NCBI GenBank assembly: GCA_031772625.1
Contig: CM062811.1
Location: 649,896,606 to 649,960,605, forward strand
Length of the DNA: 64,000 nt
Source of the DNA: Pinus tabuliformis
Taxonomy: Eukaryota; Streptophyta; Pinopsida; Pinales; Pinaceae
Reading direction: 5' to 3'
The notes under the pieces were generated by a model. It saw nothing but the letters and a program-made list of their open reading frames with translations. It did no database searches and had not been told where the DNA came from. Within the stretch, counting starts at the first letter, position 1; each line of letters starts with the position of its first letter. Shown here one piece after another: positions 13,113 through 23,985 of the stretch. The translations under genes were made by a program, and so were the position numbers.

Positions 13113-13814
13113 TTATGGAATTTCCTTCATTGGAGCGGGAGACGGCTGAGAAGATGGGTTGGGAGCATGCTGCGTATATTTCTCATCTTTGCAACCACTG
13201 TGAGGGATTACCCGCTGTGCATATTTTTTAGCTTTGTGGTTTCTACAAAGGGGAACCCTCTTCGAGACATGAGGTGTCTCGTGATCTACAAGATTTGAGG
13301 AAGAAGGGAAATCAAGAGGTTCACCATTTCGAGAGACATGAACTATGCGTTTCAGCTCTTTGCTCATGAAGTCAAGGTCCACAAACCGCTCAAGAATTTT
13401 GTGACAGAGGTGAAGGAAGTGGGTAGCAAAGTCCTCAACTGATTCACCAGAATTCATTCTTAAACGAGAGATTCTTTCATAGACATCTTGACTGTCACAA
13501 TTACCGAAGGCTTGATGGAGTTCCTCGAGGAAAGTGAGAAGGGAATGGACGGAAGTAGGTGGCAGGGTATGACACCATCGATTAGCACGACCTTCAAGGG
13601 TGAGGTAGAAAAGTACGCAAACAAGCTCATCATTATCAATTTCATGAGATTCACAGTAATGAAGAAAATCAGAAATGTAATCGGTTACGAACATTCTGTC
13701 CTCACTGTCAAACTTTAAAAGGGGCAAGTGATCGAGAAGTTCATCAAGGATTGATAGTTTATTAGGGGAGAAATGAGAGAAAAACCCCGGGAGCATGAAT
13801 TGTGTAGGATTCAT
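13113..13814 (-). CDS. Gag capsid protein of the non-autonomous gypsy element
   Basis: This 233-residue intact frame starts MNPTQFMLPGFF about 45 bases after the primer-binding site. Residues about 40-150 have the layout of the plant retrotransposon gag (capsid) domain: a predicted helix with FLHYCESHEI, then LTLEGRANRWCHTLP, a run of helices, and SGESVEDFATHFLHLCHKI. The protein would form the particle that packages element RNA. No CCHC zinc knuckle follows; the C-terminus is a basic and Pro/Ser-rich tail. It is the only long open frame in the element, which suggests gag function was kept after pol was lost. Confidence 0.75.
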   Translation of the reverse strand: MNPTQFMLPGFFSHFSPNKLSILDELLDHLPLLKFDSEDRMFVTDYISDFLHYCESHEIDNDELVCVLFYLTLEGRANRWCHTLPPTSVHSLLTFLEELHQAFGNCDSQDVYERISRLRMNSGESVEDFATHFLHLCHKILERFVDLDFMSKELKRIVHVSRNGEPLDFPSSSNLVDHETPHVSKRVPLCRNHKAKKYAQRVIPHSGCKDEKYTQHAPNPSSQPSPAPMKEIP

Positions 13815-13859
13815 TGGGTAAGATATTCAACTCAAATGTATGGGCTCATCTTGTCATCT

Positions 13860-13881
13860 GGCCCTCCTTCTAGCGTCAAAA
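13860..13881 (-). other. Primer-binding site of gag-only gypsy element
   Basis: Immediately next to the LTR boundary the minus strand reads TTTTGACGCTAGAAGGAGGG. A very similar word (TTTTAGGTGCTAGAAGGAGG) sits in the same position at 30822-30845. The position and the GCTAGAAGGAGG core match primer-binding sites of plant gypsy elements. I did not assign the tRNA. Confidence 0.7.
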
Positions 13882-14969
13882 TGTTGACAGTGCTAGACCC
13901 GCCAACATCAGGGGATCTCCCCGCTATGAAGTCCCATCCAATATGATGGCCCAATTGCCATTATCTTAAAGATATGCCTTAAGCTTGTCAACACATGAGA
14001 GTGGTATGCTTTGTATTCGAACAACGAGGTTCACGTTCCTGGTGAGTGTTAGTGATACTTGTGTCAAGGCTCTTTCACCGCAGAGAGAGGGTGGAAGTGA
14101 GTCTCCAGTCGAAAGGGAAGAATCCCAACTTTGCTAGAGATACACAACACGACAGGACACACACCTTCTGAAGGAGTAGCCCACACAGATGTGGCAGTCA
14201 CAACACAAGAGGAGATATCGTACAACACCCAACGAAGTAGTCTACGTGAGTGTGACGGTCGTTATAACAAGTTTATGGGAAAGGTTTTGTCTAATGTCCG
14301 GTGAGGCAACCCAGGCGGGCAGGACATTGTTAACAACTCATATAACACATTTTCATAAGTATATGCATTAGAGCAACCGAAAGAGTTCAATAGCACACGT
14401 TAAAGCAACATGTATTACAAGTGTTCAAGATTAATCTTACAAATAATTACAACACGTGTGAAAACGTGTTGGCCTATTATCAGGCTTTTGAATTAAGCGA
14501 AAGTTCCAAGACACATCGGTTCACCATTACATCACTAACTCCAATGGCGGGGCGTTGGAGCCACAGCTCGCTCCCCAAAGAAAAGATTACAGACTCTGAA
14601 GGTTATGTGGGAGGAGCCAAGGTGAAAAGTCCTTTGCATGTACAAATGAGGGCTATTTATAACCAAGGGTAAAATTGGCCCTTGTCACTGTTCGACTTCC
14701 CTCATGATTGTTTGACTTTCATGACTTTTCAACTTTACATGACTCTTTATATTACAAGTGGGTCTCTTGGACTTCCATGTTACATTACATTGATTTACAA
14801 CAGTATGGCCCACAATAGTGATGTGGTTGACAAGACTCGACATGACAGTGCTGGTACGTTCATGCTGGTGGTGGTGTGCATGTCAATCTGCAGTGTTGCT
14901 GAGTGATGGATGTCCTCTTGGTGTATCACAGCTTCACCTCTGCATGGCCTGCGGCCTCTTGGCCACTAG

Positions 14970-15345
14970 CTGGGGGCCCGGGCGGGAAGGGGAGGGTGGT
15001 GAGCGGGTGTCGGGGGAGGGGAGAGGGGGGTGAGGGACGTGGGGGGAGAGGGGAGGGGAGGGGTCAGGTGGTGGGAGGGAGGGGGAAGGCCGAGGGTAGG
15101 GAGGGGTAGGGCCAAGGGTGGGGAGGGGAGGGGAGTGAGGGAGAGCCGAGGGGGGAAGGGAGGGGAGAGGGGTTGGGGGGAATGCCGAGGGTGGGGAAGG
15201 GGGAGGGAGGGAGGTGAGGGAGAGCCGAGGGGGGAGGGGAGAGGTCGGGGGAGAGGGGAGGCGAGGGGGGTGAGGGAGAGGTGAGGGGGGTGAGGGAGGG
15301 CCGAGGGGGTAGTGGAGAGGTGAGGGGTCGGGGGAGGAGAGAGGT
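14970..15345. repeat. G/A-only low-complexity tract
   Basis: The plus strand is almost entirely G and A, with runs of GGGGG, GGGGAGGGGAG and GGGTGAGGGA. Many four-run G clusters have spacers short enough for G-quadruplexes, and a long polypurine tract can form triplex DNA. Open frames through it are Gly/Arg-rich artefacts. Confidence 0.9.
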
Positions 15346-16560
15346 GAGGGGTGTTTGGTTTTTTATAATTGTGTTTTTTATAATTTTATTTTTTATAATT
15401 GTTTTTATATTTTTATTTCTTATAATTTATTTATTTCTTTTTTAATTGTGTTTTTTAATTTTAATTTTAATTTTTTTTTGTAATTTTAATTTAATTTAAA
15501 TTTTTAATTTGTTTTGATTTTTTTTTAATATGTTTTGAATTTTATTTTTTATTTGTTTTTTAATTTTTATAGTTTATTTTTTATTTAATTATTTTGATTT
15601 TTTTTAATAATTTTTTAATGTTATTTCTTTATTTTTATAATTTTAATTAAAAAATAATAATTCTTAAATTTTTATTTTATTTTATCTTTTATTTTTAAAT
15701 TTTTTTATTTAAATTACTTAATTTAAATATTTTTTATTTTTTTATTAATTCTTTTTCTAATTTTAAATTTATTTATTTTTTAATTTTGATTTTTTTGGTA
15801 ATTGTTTTAAATGTTGTTGTTGTAAATGAGGTTTTTATTTTTTATTTTTTATTTTATTTTAAAAAAAGGTTTTTAGAATTTTTTGTGGTTGAATTTGTTT
15901 TTCTTTAAATTATATGTTTTTTTTGTTTTTAAATCATTTATTTTTTTATATTTATATATTTTTTATTTTTTATTTTTTTTTTACGAGTTAATTTTGGTTT
16001 TTTTCTACATTTTATAGGTTTTTTCTTTTTTTTTTTCCCCTTTTTATATATTTTTTTGTCTCTAGTTTTTTTTTGTCAATTTTTTTTTTTTACTGACATG
16101 CTTTTATTATTTTTATTTTTGTCATGTTTTATGATTTTTTTTTACATTTTTATAGGTTTTTGTTGTTGTTGTTGTTTTTGTTTTTTTTCTGAAAGTTTTT
16201 ATTTTTATTTTTTAATGTGGTTTTTTTTTTTGTAATTTTTATTTTTTTTTATTTTTTTTACGTTTTTTTTTTCTTTTCTTTTTTTAAATTTTACATGGTA
16301 TGGTTTTTTTTTTTGTTTACTTGTTATTATGTTTTATCTTTTATTTTTTTTCAATATTTGAATTTTTGTTTTCTTTTGTATTTTTGTGTTTTTTTAATTG
16401 TTTTTTTTTTCAATATTTAAATTTTTGCATTTCTATATATTTTTTATATTTGATTTTTTTGTCATATTTTTTTTTTATGTTTTATTACTTATTATTTTTT
16501 ATTTGAATCTTCAATATTTGAATTTTTGTTTTCTTATGTATCTTTCTTATATATATATAT
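15346..16560. repeat. T-rich low-complexity tract
   Basis: About 1.2 kb follows in which the plus strand is overwhelmingly T with interspersed TTTTA and TTTAATTT words. It ends in a short (TA)n run at 16549-16564. It starts immediately where the G/A tract ends. Open frames through it are Phe-rich artefacts. Confidence 0.9.
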
Positions 16561-16864
16561 ATATGGGTCTGTGTCGATGCTTGTCTAGCAACCCGATCCC
16601 ATTATGTGGAATTTGATAGTTGACTTTAAATTTTTCATTATAATGAATTGAGTTTGCCCCACAATGTGTTAATTTCATGGTTGATCTTTAAATTTTCATT
16701 ACAATGGGTTGAGCTCACCTACACTGCGTGTTAATTTGATAGTTGATTTTTAAATATTTTTTATAATGTCTCAAGTTGTCATATGCTAAAATTTTAAAAT
16801 CGTTATACATTTAACATGTAAAAAAAATACTCTTGGTATAATAACTCTTTCATTCAAATGTTCA

Positions 16865-17245
16865 TTTTTAAAGTTTTTTTAGTCATAAATTTTTTTCATA
16901 ATGTCATGCTTGAAATATTTTGAAAACTTGAGATTTTTTTGTAGTCATAATCTTTGGTTTTAATTGCATGGTTGAAAAATTGTCAAGATTTTAATGTTTT
17001 TCTAAGTCATGATATTTTATCTTTAATGCTATGGTCGAAAACAATTACAATTTCAAGGTGTTTTAGAGTCAAGATATTTTATCTTTAACAACATGGATGG
17101 AAATAGTTGGAATTATCAAACATGATATTTTATCTTTAACATCATGTCTGAGAATTGTTGGAATTTTACAGTTTTTCAAAGTCCAGATATTTTTTCTTTA
17201 ACTCCATTTCTAAAAAATGTCAAAATTGTAACCCGATTTTTTTTG
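16865..17245. repeat. Degenerate tandem array, about 62-bp period
   Basis: About six units share the core AGTC(A)-(A)GATATTTTATCTTTAA followed by CATGG/TTGAAAAT-TGT. The core occurs at 17011, 17073, 17124 and 17186, with more diverged forms near 16881 and 16943. Spacing is 62 bp except for one 51-bp step. Confidence 0.7.
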
Positions 17246-17612
17246 TTTTGTTATTCCAGAATAAACAAATTTTTTAAGGGTGTTTTTCATCCATTTTTCA
17301 AAAAAAAAAAGTTATTACTTCCATTTAAAAAACATGTTGAAAATTTACCCTTAAAAAAAAAACATCGTTCTGGAATAAACAATTTTCATTTTTTGGTTGT
17401 TTTTCATGTTTTTTTTGGGTTTTTGGGCCCGAGTACCCGTTTTGAGCTAATAGTTCTCGTTTCATCTGTAACTATGTTCAAGGAGGGTGCAAAGACTCAA
17501 CACGAGCCCACGAGGTGAGCCCAAGTGCTTGCAAACATCAAGTAAAAACTCGAAGGAGGCTCTGAAATTGATGCATGCCAAAATTTTGGAGGGTGTTGCA
17601 GCCGCTACAACA

Positions 17613-17880
17613 GACTCCAACAAAGACTTTTGTCTTGATAAAAGAGAAACCTATACACATTTACAATATTGAAAACTCTATTTAAGGAAAGATTAAGTAA
17701 CCTTGATGCTAACCAATGAGGTGATTTTTCCTCGTGCAATAGCTAGAGTTCTGCACCCAACCATGATGTACACAATCCACCAAAATCTCCTCATGATCCT
17801 ATCCCTCTTCCATTACTACCTTTCCAAATTATTTTACTCTGGTTGAGCACATCCTACTCCATTAGTTTTGATTCTCGGAG
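17613..17880 (-). pseudogene. LINE-1 endonuclease, N-terminal half
   Basis: The minus strand gives NVYRFLFYQDKSLCW just inside the insertion point. This matches the NVY-P and K-FW motifs that precede the GDxN motif in plant LINE endonucleases. Joining it to 7021 after removing the gypsy element gives the usual spacing to the GGDLN motif. This supports one original gene rather than two fragments. The farther N-terminal part is poorly conserved and contains stops. Confidence 0.65.
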
Positions 17881-18399
17881 TAGAAGGATAAGGGGTATTT
17901 TTGACTTCACTGAGGGGTCACTATCATTTTTTTTTTATTATTTTGTCCTTAAATCAGGGGGTGTTTAAACTAGATTGGGTTCCTCTTTCCTTGTTTGTTT
18001 TTTCTTGTTCTATTTTAAAAGATTTATTTGTTCTTCTCCCTATTCTCCTTCCTGTTTTCACTCGCCCTACTTTTGGCTTCTGTTTCACATCTCATTTTTC
18101 ATTAGTTGAGATATAAACACTCGATTTGAACCTCCCTTCCCAAGGGGATGAAAATCTTCCTCTTCCTACAATACTACCCTTTCATGTCTTCATATTACAG
18201 TGGTATGTCCTCGAACACTAGCATTTTGCTTGAGTCCTCTATCTCAGCTTGCTTAAAATATGGATCTGAAACATGCACTTCTTATTCCAATATAGTGTCC
18301 ACTTCTCTTCTTGTTGCTTTCTGCAAGACTATGTACCTATTTTGGCTTCTATAATTTGACTCCCGTTTGCCCCCAGCTAAGGAATGACGCTTAAGGGCA
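17881..18399. other. LINE-1 linker between ORF1 and endonuclease
   Basis: This stretch lies between the zinc knuckle of ORF1 and the start of the endonuclease. Short open frames occur on both strands but none has recognisable motifs. It is best read as the decayed end of ORF1 plus the spacer. Confidence 0.4.
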
Positions 18400-19140
18400 T
18401 GCCTAGGAGGGGACATTGTCCTGGGATTAGCTATATCTTGCTCTTTGTGAGGGGACGTTGTCTATATTTTGACGTCTTCTTCTCCCGAGGGTTTTCCATT
18501 ATTCGTACTTAGGAGTATCTTCATCTTTTGGACAATTTCTTGCAATGTGTCCATACTCATAACATTGTTTGCATTTGAAGGGAAACTAATAATAGTCAAC
18601 TTGTTGCACAAATATACAATTATCCAAATTTACTTGAATAACTTTAGGGAGTGCCTTCTCTAGGTCTACCTCTAAACATATTCTAGCACAAGCAAACATT
18701 ACCTTTGGAAGTTCAGCCTAATCTATATATTTTCCCAAGACATTGCATATGCTTCTGAAAGTTTCATAATTCCAATAATGGAGGGGTAAGTGGGGGAGCT
18801 TTACCCAAACAAGAACAGTTGATAGGACATCATTTTCAAGATTAAAATCTAGATTCCAACTATCTAGGTATAAACCTTGTGCTCCCATGAAGTAAGAGTT
18901 ACTCTTGAAGATTGGATCACTATCAAATTTTTCCTCATAAAGAAATGTGAAGAAATCCTTACCATAAAAAGAGTAGTCGATTTGTCCTTTGATAAGAGGC
19001 CTCTAATTTTTCTCCACCCAGACTTCAACATATTTGGTGAGGGCCATATTCCCATGAATTGTCAAGCAATCCCCTCTCTACAAAGAAGAGGGCCATTTCT
19101 CTTGATTTCCTAGGGTTCACTTGAACCTTTGAGATCTTTT
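18400..19140 (-). pseudogene. LINE-1 ORF1, DUF4283-like with CCHC zinc knuckle
   Basis: The minus strand near 18540-18580 encodes FKCKQCYEYGHIARNCP, a clean C-x2-C-x4-H-x4-C zinc knuckle. Upstream, the frame at 18864-19055 and its neighbours resembles the DUF4283 domain that precedes this knuckle in plant LINE ORF1 proteins. An intervening segment reads as WVKLPHLPLHYWNYE-like text, with CARICLEVDLEKALPK nearer the knuckle. ORF1 proteins bind the element RNA. Stops and frameshifts are present, and the start codon cannot be fixed. Confidence 0.75.
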
Positions 19141-19260
19141 CCAGCTTTTTAACAAATTTTGACTATTTAGATCTCTACGTTTTTTGCCTCACATTGACCA
19201 ACACTAAGGAAGTGAAAGAGGCATGAGGGAGAGGGTAAACCTCTCAACCTAGAAACCATG

Positions 19261-20218
19261 AACTTCAACAATTTAGCAAAGCATTACAATAAAGTTTGTA
19301 GAGTTGTTAATGAGAAAATATTTTATCATAAAAAATTATTTCTACTTTATTAATCCAATAAACTTTCAATATTTAAAAAAATTACAAATTACTTTTAAAA
19401 TATATATTAAATAAACGCATTATATTTCATAATTAAAATAAATACAAATAACATAAATATAACCATTTTATAAATTCAATTTATATAATTTTAAATACAC
19501 TATCTAAATTATATAATATTTTTTTATGTTATTTTACATATAATACTTTTTTATATATATATCTATATATATAGAATGGTGACAAAGATGATAATAATTT
19601 ATAAATAGATGACAAAGGTTAGAATGATGATAAAAAGAAAATATTTATTAAAATAAAAACTACTATTATAAAATTTAGATATTAATCATTAAATTAATTA
19701 CAAATTTATAATTGTTAATATAATATAATAGTTTGACTTCATCAATTAACATATGAATTTAAAACACACCCATTAACATATGAGTTTAATTTACATGTAA
19801 GTGAATTATTTTAAATGCATCGTGTTTATTCTCCTATCTCAAAGATACTCATACTTTACAACACACCCATTAACATATGAATTTGAGATACTCATACTTT
19901 GACCCATTAACATATGAATTTGAGATACTCATACTTTGACCCATTAACATATGAATTTGAGATACTCAGACTTTGACATATGAATTTAATTTACAAGTGA
20001 AATACTTTAGGTGTGTTGTGTTTATTTTGTGATTTAAGAGATACTCACTCTTAACCTTCGAAGAACTTTCATAGAATTTGTAGTATAATTTTAGATCATA
20101 TGGTTTATGTGTTGATAATTGAATTATTTATATATTTATGATAATTTAATAAATTAAAATATATTTATACTTAATTTTTGAAGATTTTTTATGTTACATT
20201 ATATTTGTAAATTGGTTT
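19261..20218. other. A+T-rich spacer without genes
   Basis: No coding similarity is seen. The stretch is rich in TTATAA-type words, with a TA-rich run at 19550-19575. Its only structured part is the 37-bp tandem repeat at 19866-19976. Confidence 0.6.
19866..19976. repeat. 37-bp tandem repeat, three copies
   Basis: Three head-to-tail units begin CCCATTAACATATGAATTTG and continue with AGATACTCATACTTTGA. The third has one change (CAGACT for CATACT). A looser copy of the same words lies near 19765-19860. Confidence 0.92.
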
Positions 20219-23046
20219 TGTTGACGGTGTTGGACCCACCAACATTCAGGAGATTTCCTTGGTATGAAGTCTCAAGATCTCACATCGTTTGGTGTAGGAG
20301 TCTCATCCAGTATGATGGTATGGTTGCCATTATATTAGATATTTGTCTTAGTTCTTGTTGTTTAGTACATGAGAATGTTATGCTTGTAACTTCAATAAAG
20401 CGAGGTGAGTATGCCTAGTGAGTGCATAATGTAACTTTGTGTCTGGGTTCTCTTACTGTAAGGGAGAGGGTAAAAGTGAGCCTCTAGATGAGAGGTAGTA
20501 ATACCACCCAAGGAGAGACACATGCGAAAACAACAAGGGTTTGTCCAGCATCCAGTGGAATAGTCCACAGTGGATGCGACAGCCGTTAAAACCAAAGTAC
20601 AAGGGAAAACACGTGCACCGTCCAACAGAATAGTCCACATGGGGGTGACGGTCATTATAACCAAGAAAACAAAAGGATGGTCTGTCTAATGCTCGGTGGA
20701 GTAGTCCACACGGACAGGACAACAATGATAAACAATACAACACATCTTCAACAATGTCAATACTAAAATAACCAACGTATTTCAACTATTTTAGAACAGG
20801 TTAAGCAAACATGCATTACAAACGTTTAAAGAGTAGTCTTACAAACAGATACAAAACATGCATGAAAATGTGTTGGCCTGAGACAGGCTTCTGAATTAAG
20901 AAAAAGTTTCAAGACACATATGTACACTATACATCACTAGCCCCAATAGTGGGACATTATGCTCCTCAAAGAACAAACTACAAACTCTCAAGGCTATGTG
21001 GGAGGAGCCAAGGTAAAAAGTTCATTACTCATACAATGAGGGGGTATATATAGCCAAAGGGGATAATTGATCCTTGTGACTCTTCGACTTCCCTCATGAC
21101 TATTTGGATTCCTATGACTTTTCAACTGATGTAACTCTTCAACTTCATATGTGCGTCTCTTGGACTTTCACATTACATTACATTTGATTACAACAAGTAT
21201 GGTTCATAGTAGCGATGTGGCCAAGACAACTCATGACACAACTCGACATGACACTGCTAACATGTACTGGCTAACTGTGGTGTTTGTGTCAAGCTGTTAT
21301 GTTGTTGAGTGATGGGTGTGCTCTCGGTGTATCATGTCTTTCTTGTGCAAGGTCTTCGATGGTTTTGGTCTTTGCTGTATGGTTCACAAATATGTATCAC
21401 TTTCGCTTGCTACTCCAAGTTCTTGGCACCTTCATTCAACTGCGAGCAAGTCTTCTAGCATGTGATCCTTCTTCATCCCGTTCATCGTCGGGCCATGTTT
21501 CATCAATGTACATGTTCTTGCAATTACTCATGACGAGACGACATCAAATCTAGAAATATCCTAGTCTAACATGATGCATTGTTTTCCATTTTGAGTGTAG
21601 GTGACTGGGAGAGAAGACAAGGCACTGAAACTGCGCAGAGCACAACTCAGTCCAGGATGAGAGGCTCCAGAGCATTGTTGGGAAAAACTACGCAGATGTA
21701 ACTGGGAGGAAGATTTGTGCAATCCGGGATAGCAATGACAGCTGCAAGGTAGAACCCAACTGGGAATAATTGCATAGTTCCTAGGAGGAAGACAATGTAG
21801 GGTGTCAGGAGGAACTGTTGGGCAATTCTGTGCAGTTTTTAGGATGAGGATTGGGCAGGTCATTCGGGGGTCCAGCTGGGAATTTGCACAGTTTCTCCGA
21901 GGAAGACAGAGCAAATAGTAAGAGGCACTGCCAGAAATCTATGCGCAGTTTTCCAAAGCAAGGTTGGATCGGGCTACAGGGAGTTACTGGTCATAACTAC
22001 ACATTTCTGAGAGACAGTGCCAGACATGAAGTTGTTGCGTAGTTTCCGGGATGAGTGTAGAGTGGGGCAGCAGGGACAGTGGCAGTCAAAAATACGTAAT
22101 TTTCATAGGGAGAGCAGGGAAAGCTAGCAAGGGGGCCTACCAGTCAAATTTGTGAAATTCCTTGGAACAGTGCAGTGACAGGAAGCAGAGGCCTTACTCA
22201 CATGACTATGCAGTTTCTGCAGACAGTGCAGGGCAGGTGGCTCGACAAATTTTGCACAATTTTGGGGAGAAGTGCAGCCCGAGGTCCCAATGCAATTCAA
22301 GCTTTCGGTAGACCAAAGGGAGGCTTGATGAGTGATCTTGCAGGAAGTGCAAATTGGATCAGACTTGGGGACAAATTTTGCACAGTTCTAGGAGACAGTT
22401 AGTTGGCCCACTTCCAGGATTGAGCAATGCAGGTTGCCCCAAAGGATAGACTCAAGCTCTGTGCAGTTATAGGTAGTATAGCAAGGTCACTGAGAGTTGA
22501 GACTGTGCAGTGCAGCTCAGTCGGGGTCCGATTGAAGGAGGATTATCCGGTCGACAGATTTTAAGGGAAAATGGCTAAGTGTGAGAGCAAGTGAACTTGT
22601 GCATACATGAAATTTTGATCACACACTTAGCATGCCTCAATGACATGACACCTCAAATCAACAAGACAAATATGTGCTTAGTGAGACTGCCTTAGAGGTT
22701 AAGATCAAGAAGTGCGACACTTGAGATAGCTTTTCGAATGACTGTGATGACACCTGCATGACAGTGCTTGCAACTTTGTGTGTGAGTAGGACCGATGTTA
22801 ACAAAGTAAAAATAACTCATGCACATAGAGGCAAACCTTCAAATTTCCATAACAATATCGTAAGCATGACAACAATCAACATGCCAAAAGATAATTGGTG
22901 GTCGATCAAGCAAAAAGGGTGTAGAGACTCGATAAGATCTCATGGAATGAGCACGAGTGTTTGCAACCATCAGGGGAAAAACCAAGGAAGGCTCTGAAAT
23001 TTGGATGCAACACAAAATTTTGGAGGGTGTTGCAACCACTACAACA
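20219..23046 (-). repeat. LTR C, same family as LTRs A and B
   Basis: This 2828-bp LTR starts TGTTGACGG and ends CTACAACA. It is colinear with LTR A over its whole length, including the minisatellite at 21650-22520 and the TTTTGGAGGGTGTTGCAACC terminus. Similarity to LTR A continues past the LTR end into 23047-23890. It therefore sits at the 3' side of a minus-strand internal region, not alone. Its expected mate is not present at 30846. Confidence 0.78.
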
Positions 23047-23985
23047 CTTGGCAACACACTATGCCAACTTCTCTGTTTCGGTTCATTTTTAGCACAAGAC
23101 CTTGGCCTTTCAGGGAGTATTGATTCGTTGTGTAGGTTACTTTGGCCTCCCCACTTACCCATGGACATACATGGTTCAACTTGTACCAACCTAGTTAAAC
23201 ATAGCAAAATTTTTAGCTAGATCATAGTGCTTCAAAATTGGGAAGGGTAGTTTGGCTCACGAGCTTAAGATTTTCAGAGTATAATTTTTCATCTCTAGTG
23301 TTCCTCCGCTACCATCAGGCCCATACAGTACCCCAACAGAGTCACGTAGGAACACAAGCATTGCTCCACTGCCAGCGAGCTTGGTCAGTACCCTGATGGA
23401 GTTGCCTGCTTCACCTCTCTGCGCAGGAAGCCTTTCTCTTCTTTCACCTTTGTATTTTTTTAAAGAGAACTGTGCATAGGCACTTATTTATTTTTGGGAA
23501 AATGAGGGATCCCAACTTATTGAGATCAGAAGAGGTTATTCCTTCAAAGAAGCATGTAAGACCTCTGATTTAGGTTTGCTCGTTTAGATTTTTCCCCTTC
23601 TCTGTTTCTACTAGTTGGATAAGCTTGAACACACAGAGTAGAAGACTGAGTACAGGCATGGGGTTTCCTAGTTTGGACATAGGTTCATGGTTTGACCAGA
23701 GCTTCCCTTACAGACGGATCGTATTTTTTGTCGATACTTCATCAGCCAAGAGTTACAACCAATCAAAAAGAAGACAAATGCAAGACTGGCCCAGCGCTGC
23801 AGTGTCAAAAGATTCCTTGAACTTTAGCCACATAATTATTCAAAAGTCATAACATAGTGGAGGACAACACTTATTTACAAACCGAAAATGACAAGAAATA
23901 AAATCAAAGCAAAGCAAAGTGAAAAAAACAAAGTAAATCAATAGAGCAAGCAATGAAAAGACTATGTACATAGGGTAGGGCGTGG
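23047..23985 (-). other. 3' untranslated region of gypsy-2
   Basis: The stretch lies between the end of integrase and LTR C and shows no coding similarity. It is similar to 9842-10690 of the gag-only element, with shared words such as CAACTTCTCTGTTT, GGTTCATTG/TT-TAGCACA, GAGTATTGA-TCGTTGTG and ACACTTATTTACAAA. This links the two elements as one family. Confidence 0.6.

Larger units (their letters stand above)
7027..17612 (-). mobile_element. 10.6-kb gag-only gypsy element (TR-GAG type)
   Basis: The element is bounded by LTRs starting TGTTGACAG and ending TACAACA (7027-9841 and 13882-17612). It is flanked by GACTC at 7022-7026 and 17613-17617. On the minus strand it has a primer-binding site directly after the right LTR, and a gag gene starts about 45 bases later. 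The remaining 3.3 kb has no protease, reverse transcriptase or integrase. It must therefore have used another element's enzymes. The LTR at 20219-23046, attached to a pol-bearing element, is of the same family and is a candidate partner. Confidence 0.85.
13882..17612 (-). repeat. LTR B, rearranged 5' LTR of the gag-only gypsy element
   Basis: This LTR is 3731 bp long. Bases 13882-14946 follow LTR A from its left end up to CTCTGCATGG. Bases 17479-17612 resume at CAAGGAGGGTGC and run to TACAACA. Between them, 14947-17478 replaces the 1557 bp found at 8150-9706 in LTR A. LTR C has the A-type middle, so B is the altered copy. Confidence 0.82.
234..19260 (-). mobile_element. LINE-1: old L1-type plant LINE, split by two insertions
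   Basis: Four blocks of LINE protein similarity lie in one orientation and in the correct order. ORF1 is near 18400-19140, the endonuclease spans 17613-17880 and 6701-7021, the reverse transcriptase is at 1940-3240, and the zinc-binding and ribonuclease H domains are at 690-1530. Removing 3246-6695 (with one TTATT copy) and 7027-17612 (with one GACTC copy) restores the expected order of protein motifs across both joins. About 5 kb of LINE remains, a normal length for a plant L1 element. Frames are broken by many stops, so the element is dead. The 5' end near 19260 and the 3' end near 234 are approximate, and I saw no clear poly-A tail. Confidence 0.85.

Noticed and set aside
14818-15284. Open frames rich in Gly and Arg in the G/A tract
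   Set aside because: They arise from low-complexity purine sequence, have no domain, and overlap a region exchanged within an LTR.
16217-16616. Phe-rich open frames of about 70 codons
   Set aside because: They reflect poly-T sequence only.
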